Origin: [Phormidium] sp. LEGE 05292
GTDB lineage: Bacteria; Cyanobacteriota; Cyanobacteriia; Cyanobacteriales; Aerosakkonemataceae
NCBI RefSeq assembly: GCF_015207735.1
Contig: NZ_JADEWG010000021.1
Location: forward strand, 1 to 64,000
Reading direction: 5' to 3'
Length of the DNA stretch: 64,000 bases
The position numbers and the translations under genes were made by a program. The notes under the pieces were generated by a model. That model was given only the letters and a program-made list of their open reading frames with translations, had not been told where the DNA came from and searched no databases. Shown here piece by piece: positions 1 through 10,360 of the stretch. Each line of letters begins with the position of its first letter. The first letter of the stretch is position 1.

Positions 1-2635
1 GTAGGGAGGTGGGGAGAGGAGTGGAAGAATAATTCTCCCCATCTCCCCATCTCCCCATCTCCTTTTTCCCCTCACTCCTTACACGCAAAGTTACCCCTCC
101 TTCGCTGGTAAATTTAATTGCATTGCCTAGCAAGTTGATTAAAACTTGCCTCAGTTTGCCTTCATCGGTTTTTACATATAAAGGAACATTAGGGTCGCAA
201 TCAAAAATTAGCTGTAATCCTTTAGATTCTGCTTTCAGGCGCAGCATTTCTGCGAGACTTTTTACTAAGTCAGGCAAATTAAATTCATTCTGGTTTAAAG
301 AACTTCTACCTGCTTCAATTTTGGACATTTCCAGAACATCATTAATCAAATTCAATAAATGTTCACCACTACGATTAATGATTTCTATGTATTCTTTGAC
401 AGAATTTTCTAAAGAACAGTCCTTCATCATCAGTTGAGTAAAACCCAGGATGGCATTAAGGGGCGTTCGCAGTTCGTGGCTCATGTTGGCGAGGAATTCA
501 CTTTTAGTCCGATTGGCTATTTCGGCTGCCTCCTTAGCTTTGGCAAGAGCGTGTTCTGCCCGTTGGCGTTCTTTTTCTATGCGTTTGCGATCGCTAATAT
601 CCCGCACAATTAACAATACTTCATTAGTACCAACTACAGAAATTCGTACTTCCTCAGATAAGATTTTCCCGTTAATTTCAAATTCCTGCTCAAATACTTG
701 TAATTCATTTGTTAACAAAGCTTTTTGAATAAAATGTAGTTGACGTTCTGCTAATTCTGGTGGCAAGACTTGTGACAAATGCTTACCTATAATATCGCTA
801 CCAAATGCTGCTTTAAACTCTGGTGGCGCAACACGGTCTAGATAGTAACCCTCTCTATTTACCCGAATTAATAAGTCAGGAATTGCCTCTAACAATGCTC
901 GATTATGCGCTTCACTGTGTCGCAAAGTTTCCTCAATTTCCTTGCGTGTAGTAATGTCCCGTGCCACGATAATTACGGAGTCTTCCGAGAGGGGAGAAAT
1001 CCGGGCAGATAACCACATATCACGCCCCCGAATCGGTAGACTATATTCTAGGTCGATCGTCTGCTGATTATTTAGACTGGCATGAATTCCGTCAAGCAAG
1101 AGATTGGCAACAGAAAATGGTAATGTTTCATGTAATGTTTTACCGATCATTTCCTCAGCTGATTTATACAAGTAAGGACTGGGTGAAGCAATTTTTAGGC
1201 ATCGTCCGTTCACATCCCTAACAATGACAATATCGGTCATCGCGGAAAAGAGGATGTGTAATTCTGCTTCTGTTTGACGGGCGCTGATAAATTTTGAAAT
1301 GCTTTGAGCCATTAGCTCAATAATTTCTTTTTCATGATTTTCAAATCCGTTAGGTCTTGGCTCATTAGAAAAGAAACAAAGAGTACCGTATAGTTCTCCT
1401 TTAACAAAAATAGGTGTACCAATATAAGATTCTATTTTTAACTTTTTATATAGTGGGTGCGATCGCATTTCCTGCATTTCACCAACATGAATAAAACAGA
1501 TGGTTTGACGGTTTTCCACTACTTTACCGCAGTACGAATCTGACAATTTAATTGTTAAGTTGGGAACTAAGCTTTCAATTTTTGATTTGATTGCTAAAAA
1601 AGTATAGCTATCATTTTCTACTTGACCAACTGCACCCGCTGAAAAATTAAGTACTTCACATCCGGTTTGGATATAATCAGCAAGTAGTGATTCCATGCTA
1701 TCAAAATTTGTCATATTTAACCGATGCAACTGTTTCAAACTATTACTAAAAGCTGTCAAGGCTTGCGATTGTTTGAATAGCTGAAGTTCCCCGGTTTTCC
1801 GTGCTGTAATATCACGATATTTCCATAGGTGTCCTTGGTAGTCTTGTTCGTAGAAAATCGGAATATAATCTCTTTCAAAGATTCGACCATCTGCTAAAAA
1901 AATATTTTCATTTACAACAACCTGTTTTTCAGCTAATATTTGTTCAACCCGCTGGACAAATCGATCGGGTTTCCTAAATAATATTTTGCTCTGTTCTGCT
2001 GCTTGGGAACAGTCAGCACCAATGAGAAACTCTGGCGAAACAGGAATGTTAAATTGGTCGCAAAATTTTTGATTAACTAGAACAATTCGTCGATTTTCAT
2101 CTTCAAGCAAAACACCAGCTTGCAGATTTTCAATTAGTGTTGTTAATCGAGGGGTTGTTTTATATAAATCTTGCTCAATTCGTTTGTACTCAACAATTTT
2201 CTGTTCCAAAAATTGATTCCGCTCAATCAGTTCTTTTTGCAATTTCGCCATCTTCAATTGGTACTCAATGCGAACCAGTATTTCTTGTACTGAATATGGT
2301 TTAGTAATAAAGTCTGCTGCTCCCACAGCAAACGCAAAAACTTTATCTGTTACTTCTGATAAAGCACTGGCAAAAATTACTGGAATGTTGCAAGTTTGCT
2401 CATTAGACTTAAGTGTTTTACAGATTTCATACCCGTTTATTATTGGGGTCTTGATATCCAACAAAATTAGATCGGGTAGGAGCTTGTATGTTGTCTCTAA
2501 TGCTTCTGAACCATCTGTTGCTAAACATACTTCATAGCCTTGCTCAGATAAAAGCTGGAATAATAACCGTAAGCTATCGGAACTATCATCAACAACAAGA
2601 ATTTTAGGTTTTGATTTTAACTGTTCTCTACTCAT
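1..2635 (-). CDS. Hybrid sensor histidine kinase (REC-PAS-GAF-PAS-PAS-HisKA-HATPase), 3' end beyond window
   Basis: The reading frame is open from an ATG near residue 1 ([17 protein letters not shown]) to the window edge, about 878 codons. It begins with a receiver domain (acidic pair at D16-D17, phospho-acceptor D60 in LILLDIKTP, conserved Lys in ITKPYS). A PAS segment, a GAF domain (about 330-500), two more PAS domains (ending DITTRK and DISDRK), a HisKA box [10 protein letters not shown] with the phospho-acceptor near H720, and the start of an ATPase domain with the N-box [11 protein letters not shown] follow. It is a cytosolic phosphorelay kinase with no membrane segment in view. It diverges from the response regulator gene at 3090, a likely partner. 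The ATPase domain contains an odd repeat-encoded stretch right at the edge, so whether it is functional cannot be judged here. Confidence 0.9.
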   Translation of the reverse strand, partial: MSREQLKSKPKILVVDDSSDSLRLLFQLLSEQGYEVCLATDGSEALETTYKLLPDLILLDIKTPIINGYEICKTLKSNEQTCNIPVIFASALSEVTDKVFAFAVGAADFITKPYSVQEILVRIEYQLKMAKLQKELIERNQFLEQKIVEYKRIEQDLYKTTPRLTTLIENLQAGVLLEDENRRIVLVNQKFCDQFNIPVSPEFLIGADCSQAAEQSKILFRKPDRFVQRVEQILAEKQVVVNENIFLADGRIFERDYIPIFYEQDYQGHLWKYRDITARKTGELQLFKQSQALTAFSNSLKQLHRLNMTNFDSMESLLADYIQTGCEVLNFSAGAVGQVENDSYTFLAIKSKIESLVPNLTIKLSDSYCGKVVENRQTICFIHVGEMQEMRSHPLYKKLKIESYIGTPIFVKGELYGTLCFFSNEPRPNGFENHEKEIIELMAQSISKFISARQTEAELHILFSAMTDIVIVRDVNGRCLKIASPSPYLYKSAEEMIGKTLHETLPFSVANLLLDGIHASLNNQQTIDLEYSLPIRGRDMWLSARISPLSEDSVIIVARDITTRKEIEETLRHSEAHNRALLEAIPDLLIRVNREGYYLDRVAPPEFKAAFGSDIIGKHLSQVLPPELAERQLHFIQKALLTNELQVFEQEFEINGKILSEEVRISVVGTNEVLLIVRDISDRKRIEKERQRAEHALAKAKEAAEIANRTKSEFLANMSHELRTPLNAILGFTQLMMKDCSLENSVKEYIEIINRSGEHLLNLINDVLEMSKIEAGRSSLNQNEFNLPDLVKSLAEMLRLKAESKGLQLIFDCDPNVPLYVKTDEGKLRQVLINLLGNAIKFTSEGGVTLRVRSEGKKEMGRWGDGENYSSTPLPTSL
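35..62. repeat. Three-copy 9-bp tandem repeat inside the kinase ATPase domain
   Basis: The unit CTCCCCATC is repeated three times. It stays in frame with the histidine kinase and encodes GRWGDGE-like residues between the N-box region and the missing G-boxes. Confidence 0.75.
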
Positions 2636-3089
2636 TGAGATTAAACTGATTATAATAATTCTCCATACGCTTAGTTTTTTGGATTAAAAGCGTTGGATTG
2701 TTATCCTTCTCTCTTCTCTTTGATCGGGGATTAATCTTATTATGTAGTAAAAAAGTAAGAGACTTATAAACTATTTGCAAAATTAATTTATTTTCAAGAC
2801 AAAGCGTAAAATATCAGTCCATTAATATTTTGATTCTAAGCAGTATATTTACGCACTATCACATAAAATTTTATACCAAAAGTAATAAGAACGGGATAAA
2901 TTACGTATCCTTTTTTTATCAGCGTGGGATCAAATTAGATTGCTTTGGATTTAAAGATTCGTATTTACATCTTTACCTGAATATCTCCTTAGCCATTTCT
3001 AAAAAAACAGGGCATTATAAATATAGTGGTGCAAACTATCACCTCAAGTTATTTAAAATACATCACCTTAATTAACTCGTATTATAAAA
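2636..3089. promoter_or_regulatory. Divergent intergenic region between kinase and response regulator genes
   Basis: This AT-rich 450-bp stretch has no convincing gene. It must carry the promoters for the two divergent signalling genes. No clear operator or strong hairpin was recognised. Confidence 0.5.
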
Positions 3090-4685
3090 ATGAGAATTTT
3101 GTTAGTTGACGATGATGAATTACTGGTGCAAATGCTGGCAAAGAATCTAACAGAACAGCATTATGCAGTGGATATTGCTACGGATGGAGAGAAAGGTTGG
3201 GATTTTGCCCAAGCTGTTGTTTATGACTTAATTGTGTTAGATATAAATCTGCCAAAATTAGATGGAATTCGCCTGTGCCAAAGGCTACGTCAAAACGGTT
3301 ATAAGGAACCAATTTTGTTACTCACAGCTAAAGGAGGAAATATAGATAAAGTTATCGGTTTAGATGCTGGAGCCGATGATTATGTTGTTAAGCCTTGCAG
3401 TGTTGAGGAACTGAGTGCGAGAATGCGAGCGTTGCTTCGTCGCCAACATTCATCAAGTACGCCTTTGTTGGAATGGGGAAGTTTGTGTTTAAATCCCAGT
3501 ACTTGCCAGGTGACTTTCCAAGGAGAGGAAGTATCTCTTTCGGCAAAGGAGTATTCGTTGCTGGAACTGTTTCTCCGTAATCCGCAACGGGTGTTTAGCA
3601 GTAGTTTGATTTTGGAGCATTTGTGGAGTTTTGAAGATACTCCTGGTGAGGAAACAGTTAGAACTCATATTAAAAGATTACGACGTAAGCTCAAATTGGC
3701 GGGTATCCAAGAAATAATTGATACGGTGTACGGAATGGGCTACCGCCTGAAACCTCTAACTGATGAAGATTTGAAGGATGCAGCAGTCAGCCAAAAATCC
3801 GCGAAAAATGTGCCAATTAGCACTTCGGCGGTGATGGCTAATCAGGCAAGAAAGGCGGCGATCGCTCTTTGGGAGCAGTTCAGAGAGCCGTCTTTAGAAA
3901 GGTTAGCAGTGCTCGATCGAACTGTTTTAGCACTGCAATCTGGTAATTTGTCTCAAGAGTTACATAATGAAGCAAAAAATGCGGCACACAAACTCGCTGG
4001 TTCTTTGGGAATGTTTGGCTTTCTTAAAGGTTCAGATTTAAGTCGGGAAATTGAACATTGGTTGCAAAATACTAACCAGATAACAGAATTTGCGGTGTTC
4101 AAGTCCTTGGTGATTAGGCTACATCAGGAACTTGATCCTGCTTCTAATTTATTGGACGATCTAGACCCAGATTTGCTTTTTGATCTCTTAGAGGTAAAGA
4201 AAAATCAGGTAGAGAAAAGTTCCTTACCTTCATGGATAACTAATAACGAAAAATGTTGCCAATTGCTAAATACGAAGATTGTGGTGCTGGCTGTAGATGA
4301 TGATTCTGCGGTGCTAGAAACCCTTAACCTGTTTCTTCCTAAATGGGGAATTTATCTCAATATTTTGAATGATTCCCGTCAGGTAATGGAGTTGTTAGAA
4401 ACGAATACTCCTGATTTGCTGATTTTGGATGTAGAAATGCCTGGTATCAATGGAATTGAAATATGTGAAATGATTCGGCGCGATCGAACTTGGGATGGGC
4501 TACCGATTTTGTTTTTGTCTGCTTGTAGAGATGCAGAAACGATTCATCAGCTTTACGGTGCTGGGGCTGATGATTATCTTGCCAAGCCTTTTACGGAAGC
4601 AGAAGTAGTGACACGCATCTTTAATCGATTAGAACGTAATCGTCTTTTAAGAATGTTGGGAAACTCTGAGGAAAACAGAATTTAG
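3090..4685 (+). CDS. Multidomain response regulator (REC-OmpR wHTH-HPt-REC)
   Basis: The 531-residue protein starts with a receiver domain (ILLVDDDE, phospho-acceptor in IVLDINLP, Lys in VVKPCS). An OmpR/PhoB winged helix comes next at about 125-220 (AKEYSLLELFLRNP ... ETVRTHIKRLRRKL ... YGMGYRL). An HPt-like helical segment carries the phospho-transfer box AAHKLAGSLGMFG with His300. A second receiver lies at about 395-510 (VDDDSA, LLILDVEMP, LAKPFT). REC, DNA-binding, HPt and REC on one chain suggest it both relays phosphate and regulates transcription. It faces away from the large hybrid kinase upstream and is followed within 70 bp by a lone receiver, so the three probably form one phosphorelay. 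The partner assignment is inference. Confidence 0.9.
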   Translation: MRILLVDDDELLVQMLAKNLTEQHYAVDIATDGEKGWDFAQAVVYDLIVLDINLPKLDGIRLCQRLRQNGYKEPILLLTAKGGNIDKVIGLDAGADDYVVKPCSVEELSARMRALLRRQHSSSTPLLEWGSLCLNPSTCQVTFQGEEVSLSAKEYSLLELFLRNPQRVFSSSLILEHLWSFEDTPGEETVRTHIKRLRRKLKLAGIQEIIDTVYGMGYRLKPLTDEDLKDAAVSQKSAKNVPISTSAVMANQARKAAIALWEQFREPSLERLAVLDRTVLALQSGNLSQELHNEAKNAAHKLAGSLGMFGFLKGSDLSREIEHWLQNTNQITEFAVFKSLVIRLHQELDPASNLLDDLDPDLLFDLLEVKKNQVEKSSLPSWITNNEKCCQLLNTKIVVLAVDDDSAVLETLNLFLPKWGIYLNILNDSRQVMELLETNTPDLLILDVEMPGINGIEICEMIRRDRTWDGLPILFLSACRDAETIHQLYGAGADDYLAKPFTEAEVVTRIFNRLERNRLLRMLGNSEENRI

Positions 4686-4750
4686 AGCAATATTAATATG
4701 AGAAGATATAGATAGTTGAAAAACATAACAAGTTCAAACAATTGGTGTGT

Positions 4751-5137
4751 ATGGCAACTAAAAATGTTTTGATTATTGATGATGAAAGTGATATCCGCGA
4801 AATTGCGAAAATGAGTTTGCAGTTAACTAGAAGTTGGAATGTAGAAGGGGCGGGATCTGGTAAGGAAGGATTGGCGATCGCGATCGACAAACAACCCGAT
4901 GTGATTTTGCTCGATATTATTATGCCAGAAATGGATGGGTTAACAACCCTGAAACTTCTAAAGGAAAATCCGTTTACTCAGCAGATTCCAGTGATCTTGC
5001 TAACTGCTACAGTGAAAGTTGCTACTAAGCAGCAATATGCACTACTAGGAGCCAAGGCGGTGATGATTAAGCCTTTTGATCCGGGTATATTGGCAGATCA
5101 AATTGAAACGGCGGTGGGATGGAAAATTATTAACTAA
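4751..5137 (+). CDS. Single-domain response regulator (CheY-like)
   Basis: The protein of about 128 residues consists only of a receiver domain: acidic triad at IIDDESD, phospho-acceptor in VILLDIIMPEMDG, Thr in LLTATV and Lys in MIKPFDP. The ATG giving MATKNVLIIDD was chosen; a TTG three codons upstream is possible but has no better ribosome binding site. There is no output domain, so it is either a phosphate shuttle or acts by protein contact. It lies downstream of the REC-wHTH-HPt-REC gene on the same strand and probably belongs to the same relay. Confidence 0.88.
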   Translation: MATKNVLIIDDESDIREIAKMSLQLTRSWNVEGAGSGKEGLAIAIDKQPDVILLDIIMPEMDGLTTLKLLKENPFTQQIPVILLTATVKVATKQQYALLGAKAVMIKPFDPGILADQIETAVGWKIIN

Positions 5138-5187
5138 TCTTTAGATTTTAGATTTTAGAATGCTTTTGCTCTGCCTTTTACTTGCCA

Positions 5188-6402
5188 TTATGCAAGGCTG
5201 GAGAGAAAAGAAGCATTAATAGGAATGTTTGCTGGTTTTGTTTTGTTCTCTTCCAGATACTTTTGGACAACTTGCAGAACTTTAGTTTTTTCGGGGGGTT
5301 TTGCTAAAAATTCGGAAGCACCTACCATCCTTGCTCGAATTCGATCGATCATAGTATCCTGTCCAGTTAAAATTATGATTGGTGTATCCTGAAATACTGA
5401 AGTTTTGCGGAGAAAGGTACAGAGTTCATAGCCATTTGTATGGGGCATAATTAAATCAAGAAAAATTAGATCGGGTTTATTGTCCAATAATGTCACAAAT
5501 CCTTCTAATGGGTTAAGAATAGATAGTACTTCATAGCCTACAGGTTGTAAAATTTGTTTAAGTGTTTGACAAATAATCGGAGAATCATCAATGCAAGCAA
5601 TTAAGCTTTTCTTGTTGGAGGTGAATGAGAATTTACGTTCCGCGATCGCTGGATAAGGAAATGGTAAGTCAGAAATTTCTTTTAATTCAATAATCCCTTG
5701 GCGAATCAGGGGTAAGAGCGATCGAATTACTGTATACAGTGGTCGATTCATTGTTAATGCTACATCCCATAAAGTTCTTTTCCCCTGCATTAATTTAGTC
5801 AGGTTAGCATTAACGCTGGAAGAAGTTTTCGCTGCCAATAGAGTAGGATCTTTAATAATTGGAGCTAGATCGGGGGAGAATTGAGGTACAAATTCTTGCA
5901 GATGTCCTAATCCCGCAGAACGCCACTCTTGGCGAAGTTTTTGGGCTTCTTGAATGATTTGCTCGACAGAAAGAAATGCTGTTTGTTGGGCGATCGGTTG
6001 ACTAGGTTGCCAGCTAATTTCTAAACTTTTTTGTTCCACAAAACCAAAGACTACTTCTTGAATAATGCTTTGTACTACAGCTTTGGCTTGAACTGTGGTA
6101 ATTTGCCCTTGTTGAATTGCCTGATTTAATATATCAGCTTGCCATAGTTTACTTGTAGGTTTTACCTTAGTTAACCAACCAGATTTATAGCTATCAGGGC
6201 AGTGATGGCGAAATACACGATACCATTGTCTTACAGGATGAACACCTCCAGTGGCAAACACAAGTCGTCCTAAATAGAAGTAAAGCTGCCATTGGGATGC
6301 TGATTGATTACTGGTAATAACTAATTCACCTGTTGCTCTTTGCTGCTGCAATTTCTGCAAATCATGGATAATTTTAGTGCTTACGGTTATCTCTGTAGAC
6401 AT
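5188..6402 (-). CDS. PatA/PilG-like response regulator with N-terminal PATAN (DUF4388-like) domain
   Basis: The 404-residue protein has an N-terminal domain typical of cyanobacterial PatA-family regulators (TGELVITSN ... QLYFYLGRLVFATGG). A helical middle region follows, then a C-terminal receiver (ACIDDSP, LIFLDLIMPHTNGYEL, ILTGQD, LAKPPEK). Known family members act in heterocyst patterning (PatA) or phototaxis (PixG/TaxP1), usually through protein contact. No chemotaxis genes are adjacent, so the process controlled here is unknown. The gene runs toward the lone receiver gene at 4751 and is downstream of a sensor kinase on the same strand, a plausible partner. Confidence 0.85.
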   Translation of the reverse strand: MSTEITVSTKIIHDLQKLQQQRATGELVITSNQSASQWQLYFYLGRLVFATGGVHPVRQWYRVFRHHCPDSYKSGWLTKVKPTSKLWQADILNQAIQQGQITTVQAKAVVQSIIQEVVFGFVEQKSLEISWQPSQPIAQQTAFLSVEQIIQEAQKLRQEWRSAGLGHLQEFVPQFSPDLAPIIKDPTLLAAKTSSSVNANLTKLMQGKRTLWDVALTMNRPLYTVIRSLLPLIRQGIIELKEISDLPFPYPAIAERKFSFTSNKKSLIACIDDSPIICQTLKQILQPVGYEVLSILNPLEGFVTLLDNKPDLIFLDLIMPHTNGYELCTFLRKTSVFQDTPIIILTGQDTMIDRIRARMVGASEFLAKPPEKTKVLQVVQKYLEENKTKPANIPINASFLSSLA

Positions 6403-6542
6403 GGTTCCTTATTTGGCGATTTAAACTGAATTGAACAAAAAATAACAACTTTTAGTTGCTGACGGTTTATTAGTTGTAGAAGTTAACAGTTCCAACGGTA
6501 GAATTGATTCTCCTAGTAGTAGATGATAAATAATTTACAGAC

Positions 6543-6560
6543 AAGGGGCTCAAGCCCCTT
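6543..6560. repeat. Short palindromic hairpin in kinase/PatA intergenic region
   Basis: AAGGGGCTCAAGCCCCTT is an almost loop-free inverted repeat in the gap between the two minus-strand signalling genes. There is no T-run beside it, so it is better read as a dispersed palindrome than as a terminator. Confidence 0.5.
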
Positions 6561-6669
6561 AATCCGTAAATAGTAGATGCACCCTTAGAGCTGAGAATTT
6601 ATGACAATTCTCTAGCTCATGTCTTAAATATAAAATATGAAACGTGAAAATCTTGTGACAGTTTATCTG

Positions 6670-8925
6670 TCAGGCTGCTTTGCAGCTATTTTGACAAACA
6701 GGAATCTCGATCGCAAATTCTGTACCCTTTCCTACTTCTGAGGAATAGTAGAGTTTACCATTATGCTTTTCTACAATAATTTGATAACTTATTGATAATC
6801 CTAAGCCTGTACCTTTACCGACTGGTTTGGTGGTAAAAAATGGATCGAATAACTTTGATTGTACTTCCTGGCTGATTCCTAAACCATTATCTACAATCCG
6901 AATTCTAATCCAGTAATAGTTAATTGATTCTGTGGTAATTACAATAGTGGGTGTGAACTGAGATAAAGACTTTTTCTGTTGAATTTTTAATATTTCCATC
7001 TTTTCTTCTAAGGCATCAATGCTATTATTAATAATATTCAGTAATACCTGATTTAGTTGCCCTGGATAGCATTCTATTTGCGGAATATGGCTGTAGTTTT
7101 TAACAATTTTTATCTGCGATCGCTCTGAGTTAGTTTGCAATCGATGCTCTAAAATCATTAATGTGCTATCTATTCCTTGATGGAGATCGGCTTCTTTAAA
7201 TTCAGCTTCGTCTAGACGGGAAAAAATTCTGAGCGATCGCACAATTTCCCCAATCCTTTCTATGCCAACTTTCATAGAAGATAAAACCTTGGGTAAATCT
7301 TCAGCTAAAAAATCTAAATCAATCTCTTCTATTCCCGCTTGAAATTCCTGTGTCGGGATGGGATAAACTCGCTGGTAAAGTTGCAAAATATTCCACAAAT
7401 CTCGAAAGTATTGATTAACATGAGTAATGTTACCATAAATAAAATTAACTGGGTTATTAATTTCATGAGCAACTCCAGCCACCATCTGTCCCAAACTTGA
7501 CATTTTTTCATTTTGAATCATCTGAGATTGAGTTAGCTTCAGTTCTTGTAAAGTAGTTTCTAATTCCTTTGCTTGTTGTCTGAGAAGTATTTCACTTTGC
7601 TTTAATGCCTGTTCTGCGAGTTGTCGATCGCGTGCTTCAATTGCTAGGGCAAATAATTCTGCGATCGAACGCAGAAAGTTTTCGTCTTCAGCACTCCAGA
7701 GGCGACAAACTGCAACTTTTTCAACACAGAGTACACCAACGGTTTTTCCTTTTAAACGTATTGGTACATCCAACATAGAGCGAATATTTAATGGAGTTAA
7801 GTAAGTCTGAGAAAATTCTGAGGTGCGAGGATCGTGGTGAGCATCATAGGCAGAGATTAAATCTTCTGTATCGATCGCTTTAAAATAAGCCGGATAATCA
7901 GCAAGATTTAGTTTAGCTCCTGCACTATGTCCTTGAGAAATTGGTTCAAACAAATTTAGACAAACCAGATAATTATCGTGAGAATCATATAGCCACACAC
8001 TCGCCCGTTCTACATTCAAAAGATGAGCAATGATTAGCGTAATTTCTTGAGCAAATTCCTGTAAATTACCGTCAATAATTGCTCGATGTTTAGCCAGATT
8101 ACTTAACAGTATATTTTGTTTACGAAGGAGTTCGGCTCGTTCATTTAATACCATTTCTATCTGTTGCTGTTGGTGAAAGATAGTGTCAAATGTGTCTGCG
8201 AGAAATTTGATTTCACTGTTAGGTAAGTGAGTAGGTAAAGAGAATTTCTTGGTTTTATTACTTATAAGTACTGCTTTATTTAAGCGATCGAGCGGTTTGA
8301 GAACAATTTTTCGCACCACAAACCCCATAATACCGATAATCAGCAAAAACCCTGTTCCCATAGTTGCAGTAGACTGCCAAAAAATCTGTTGGGCTTTTTG
8401 TTGCTCGATTTCCCTATCAATCACTACTAGGACTAATCCATGCTGTTTGGAGATGTTAAATAATTCACTTTGAAATGGTGAGAGATAGACAATCACGGGT
8501 TTATTGTGCATTCTCATGAAGTGATGCGCTTCTACCCCTGTCTGCATGATTTGTTGTATGATGCTGATTAATTCGGGATGGGTCGATTTATATGATTGAG
8601 ACTGTTCCTCAGAATTGGTATGAGCTAATGTATTTCCATTGGGATCGATAATCAAAACTTCTACAACTTCCGGGAAAGTAGCATACTTTTGCACAATTTG
8701 TTTTAAGGCGCGTATATTCCCAGTTTCTAGGAGTCCTTTGTTAGCGAAATCTATCGATCGGGCAATAGCTTCTGCTCGCTCTTGCACTTCATGTTCTAGG
8801 TTAGATGCCACTGAAAGATAGTTGAGCGATAGTGTTGTCAATCCTACTGTAGTCAGTGAAATCGCAAAACCTGCAAGTAATTGAGAAAATAAACTGCTTT
8901 TATGTGAGTGGCGTTTGGATTTCAT
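6670..8925 (-). CDS. Membrane-bound sensor histidine kinase (periplasmic sensor-HAMP-GAF-HisKA-HATPase)
   Basis: The 751-residue protein has an N-terminal membrane helix (about 12-40), an extracytoplasmic domain of roughly 140 residues, a second membrane helix (about 185-205, TGFLLIIGIMGFVV), a HAMP-like linker, a GAF domain (about 280-440), a coiled-coil stretch and a HisKA domain with GVAHEINNPVNF (His near 486). The ATPase domain shows NQVLLNIINNSIDAL, DNGLGIS and GKGTGLGLSISYQ. It looks complete. This HisKA subtype is common in cyanobacterial kinases. The PatA-like regulator gene lies about 270 bp downstream on the same strand. The ligand cannot be read from sequence. Confidence 0.9.
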   Translation of the reverse strand: MKSKRHSHKSSLFSQLLAGFAISLTTVGLTTLSLNYLSVASNLEHEVQERAEAIARSIDFANKGLLETGNIRALKQIVQKYATFPEVVEVLIIDPNGNTLAHTNSEEQSQSYKSTHPELISIIQQIMQTGVEAHHFMRMHNKPVIVYLSPFQSELFNISKQHGLVLVVIDREIEQQKAQQIFWQSTATMGTGFLLIIGIMGFVVRKIVLKPLDRLNKAVLISNKTKKFSLPTHLPNSEIKFLADTFDTIFHQQQQIEMVLNERAELLRKQNILLSNLAKHRAIIDGNLQEFAQEITLIIAHLLNVERASVWLYDSHDNYLVCLNLFEPISQGHSAGAKLNLADYPAYFKAIDTEDLISAYDAHHDPRTSEFSQTYLTPLNIRSMLDVPIRLKGKTVGVLCVEKVAVCRLWSAEDENFLRSIAELFALAIEARDRQLAEQALKQSEILLRQQAKELETTLQELKLTQSQMIQNEKMSSLGQMVAGVAHEINNPVNFIYGNITHVNQYFRDLWNILQLYQRVYPIPTQEFQAGIEEIDLDFLAEDLPKVLSSMKVGIERIGEIVRSLRIFSRLDEAEFKEADLHQGIDSTLMILEHRLQTNSERSQIKIVKNYSHIPQIECYPGQLNQVLLNIINNSIDALEEKMEILKIQQKKSLSQFTPTIVITTESINYYWIRIRIVDNGLGISQEVQSKLFDPFFTTKPVGKGTGLGLSISYQIIVEKHNGKLYYSSEVGKGTEFAIEIPVCQNSCKAA

Positions 8926-9286
8926 AGTTTTTTGGGAACGAAGATAATTAGCCTTCTTACAAGGTAAAAGAGAAATGTGGCAAGCCTGTGAAAGGTTTCA
9001 ATACTGCTCGCTTAAGTGCCTCTCTTGTATTTATGGTGATAAGTAAACCTGATTCGTTTCTAGAATGCTTGATTTACGAGAAATCCCAGTCCCTAAAACC
9101 AAGTGTTTCACCATAAGTACAAAAGAGTCGAAAAGCTTCGTGTCACGTAGTTGACACATTTGAAACGTACTATGAAATTCAGGAAGTCAACTTAGTAATA
9201 GAAAAATGTTGTCTCAAGCCTCATTTTTTTCATCGCTAAAAGACTTGATAAGACTTAAACTTTATCTCGATTAGGAAATATGACAA
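8926..9286. promoter_or_regulatory. Divergent intergenic region, sensor kinase / HisKA-EAL gene
   Basis: This 360-bp AT-rich gap separates two divergent genes. I see no repeat, RNA gene or hairpin of note. Promoters for both genes are presumed here. Confidence 0.4.
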
Positions 9287-10360
9287 ATGAACGTTAATCA
9301 AGATAATTCTGATTTACGACTTACCGAACAGTTGGCTAATTTTTCATCGCTGGTTAGTCACGAACTGCGAACACCACTGACTTCAATTCGAGCAGTATTA
9401 GGGCTTTTGAATAATGGATATCTCGGTTCGCTGTCTGAAGATGGTTTACGATTGTTGGATATAGCGATTCATAATACAGACCGCTTAGTGCGGTTAGCAA
9501 ATGCGATCGATCGCGAATCTTCTGTGGCAATGGCTATTTTATCTGATGCAGATATCGAGCAATTACAGCTAGAAAATGACCTGCATTCGGCATTGAAAAA
9601 TCAGGAGTTTCGACTTTATTATCAACCAATTGTTTCGCTCGAAACTAACAAAATCATTGGCTTTGAAGCACTTTCTCGCTGGCAACATCCTGTTAAAGGT
9701 TTGATCTCTCCTACAAAATTTATTCCCTTAGCCGAAAAAACCGGATTAATCCACAAACTCGGACTTTGGAGTATTGAGCAAGCTTGCTATCAGTTGCACA
9801 AATGGCAGCAGCAATTTCCTAACGATCCTCCACTCACCATGAGTGTTAATTTTTCCACTTTACAGCTAATTCAGCCTAATTTAGTAGAGAAGATTCAAAG
9901 CATTCTTCAGACGGTTGATATTGCACCAGATAGCTTGAAATTAGAAATAACAGAAAGTTCTTTAATTGAGAATCTGCAAGAAGCGATCGCCATTTTTAAT
10001 CAGCTTCAAGCATTAGGTGTTCAGTTCTATGTAGATGACTTCGGTACGGGTTATTCGGCACTGGGACGTTTAAAAGACCTGCCGATCGATGCTTTAAAGA
10101 TCGATCGCTCTTTTGTACTTGAAAAGAAATGGGATATTAGTGAAACTATTTTAATTTTAGCTAAGAAATTAGGCTTGGACGTGATTGCCGAAGGAGTAGA
10201 AACCTTGGAAGATTTAGCCTTTATTAAAGCATTGGGTTGCCAAAAAATGCAGGGATATTTCTTCTCAAAACCCGTAGAACAAGAGATAGCCAGTATGTTA
10301 ATTTATCAGTCTTTGAAAGGAGATGAAAATTGTGATTTTCCCATTACAACTGCTATCTAG
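9287..10360 (+). CDS. HisKA-EAL protein, putative cyclic-di-GMP phosphodiesterase
   Basis: The 357-residue protein opens with a HisKA-like dimerisation segment (about 15-75) with the phospho-acceptor box [15 protein letters not shown]. There is no ATPase domain; instead an EAL domain fills about 95-350. The EAL signature residues are present: FEALSRW, MSVNFS, LEITESSL, YVDDFGTGYSAL, ALKIDRSF, IAEGVET and QGYFFSKP. Cyclic-di-GMP hydrolysis to pGpG is therefore likely. The HisKA box could be phosphorylated in trans by a kinase or could serve only for dimerisation. It is the last gene of the signalling block and is transcribed away from the kinase at 6670. Confidence 0.88.
   Translation: MNVNQDNSDLRLTEQLANFSSLVSHELRTPLTSIRAVLGLLNNGYLGSLSEDGLRLLDIAIHNTDRLVRLANAIDRESSVAMAILSDADIEQLQLENDLHSALKNQEFRLYYQPIVSLETNKIIGFEALSRWQHPVKGLISPTKFIPLAEKTGLIHKLGLWSIEQACYQLHKWQQQFPNDPPLTMSVNFSTLQLIQPNLVEKIQSILQTVDIAPDSLKLEITESSLIENLQEAIAIFNQLQALGVQFYVDDFGTGYSALGRLKDLPIDALKIDRSFVLEKKWDISETILILAKKLGLDVIAEGVETLEDLAFIKALGCQKMQGYFFSKPVEQEIASMLIYQSLKGDENCDFPITTAI

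Noticed and set aside
2830-3075. Frame of 81 codons before the response regulator gene
   Set aside because: TTG start, very AT-rich composition, no ribosome-binding site and no recognisable domain; treated as promoter region.
8990-9030. GAAAGGTTTCAATACTGC-like string resembling a CRISPR repeat end
   Set aside because: It occurs once with no second copy and no spacer pattern.
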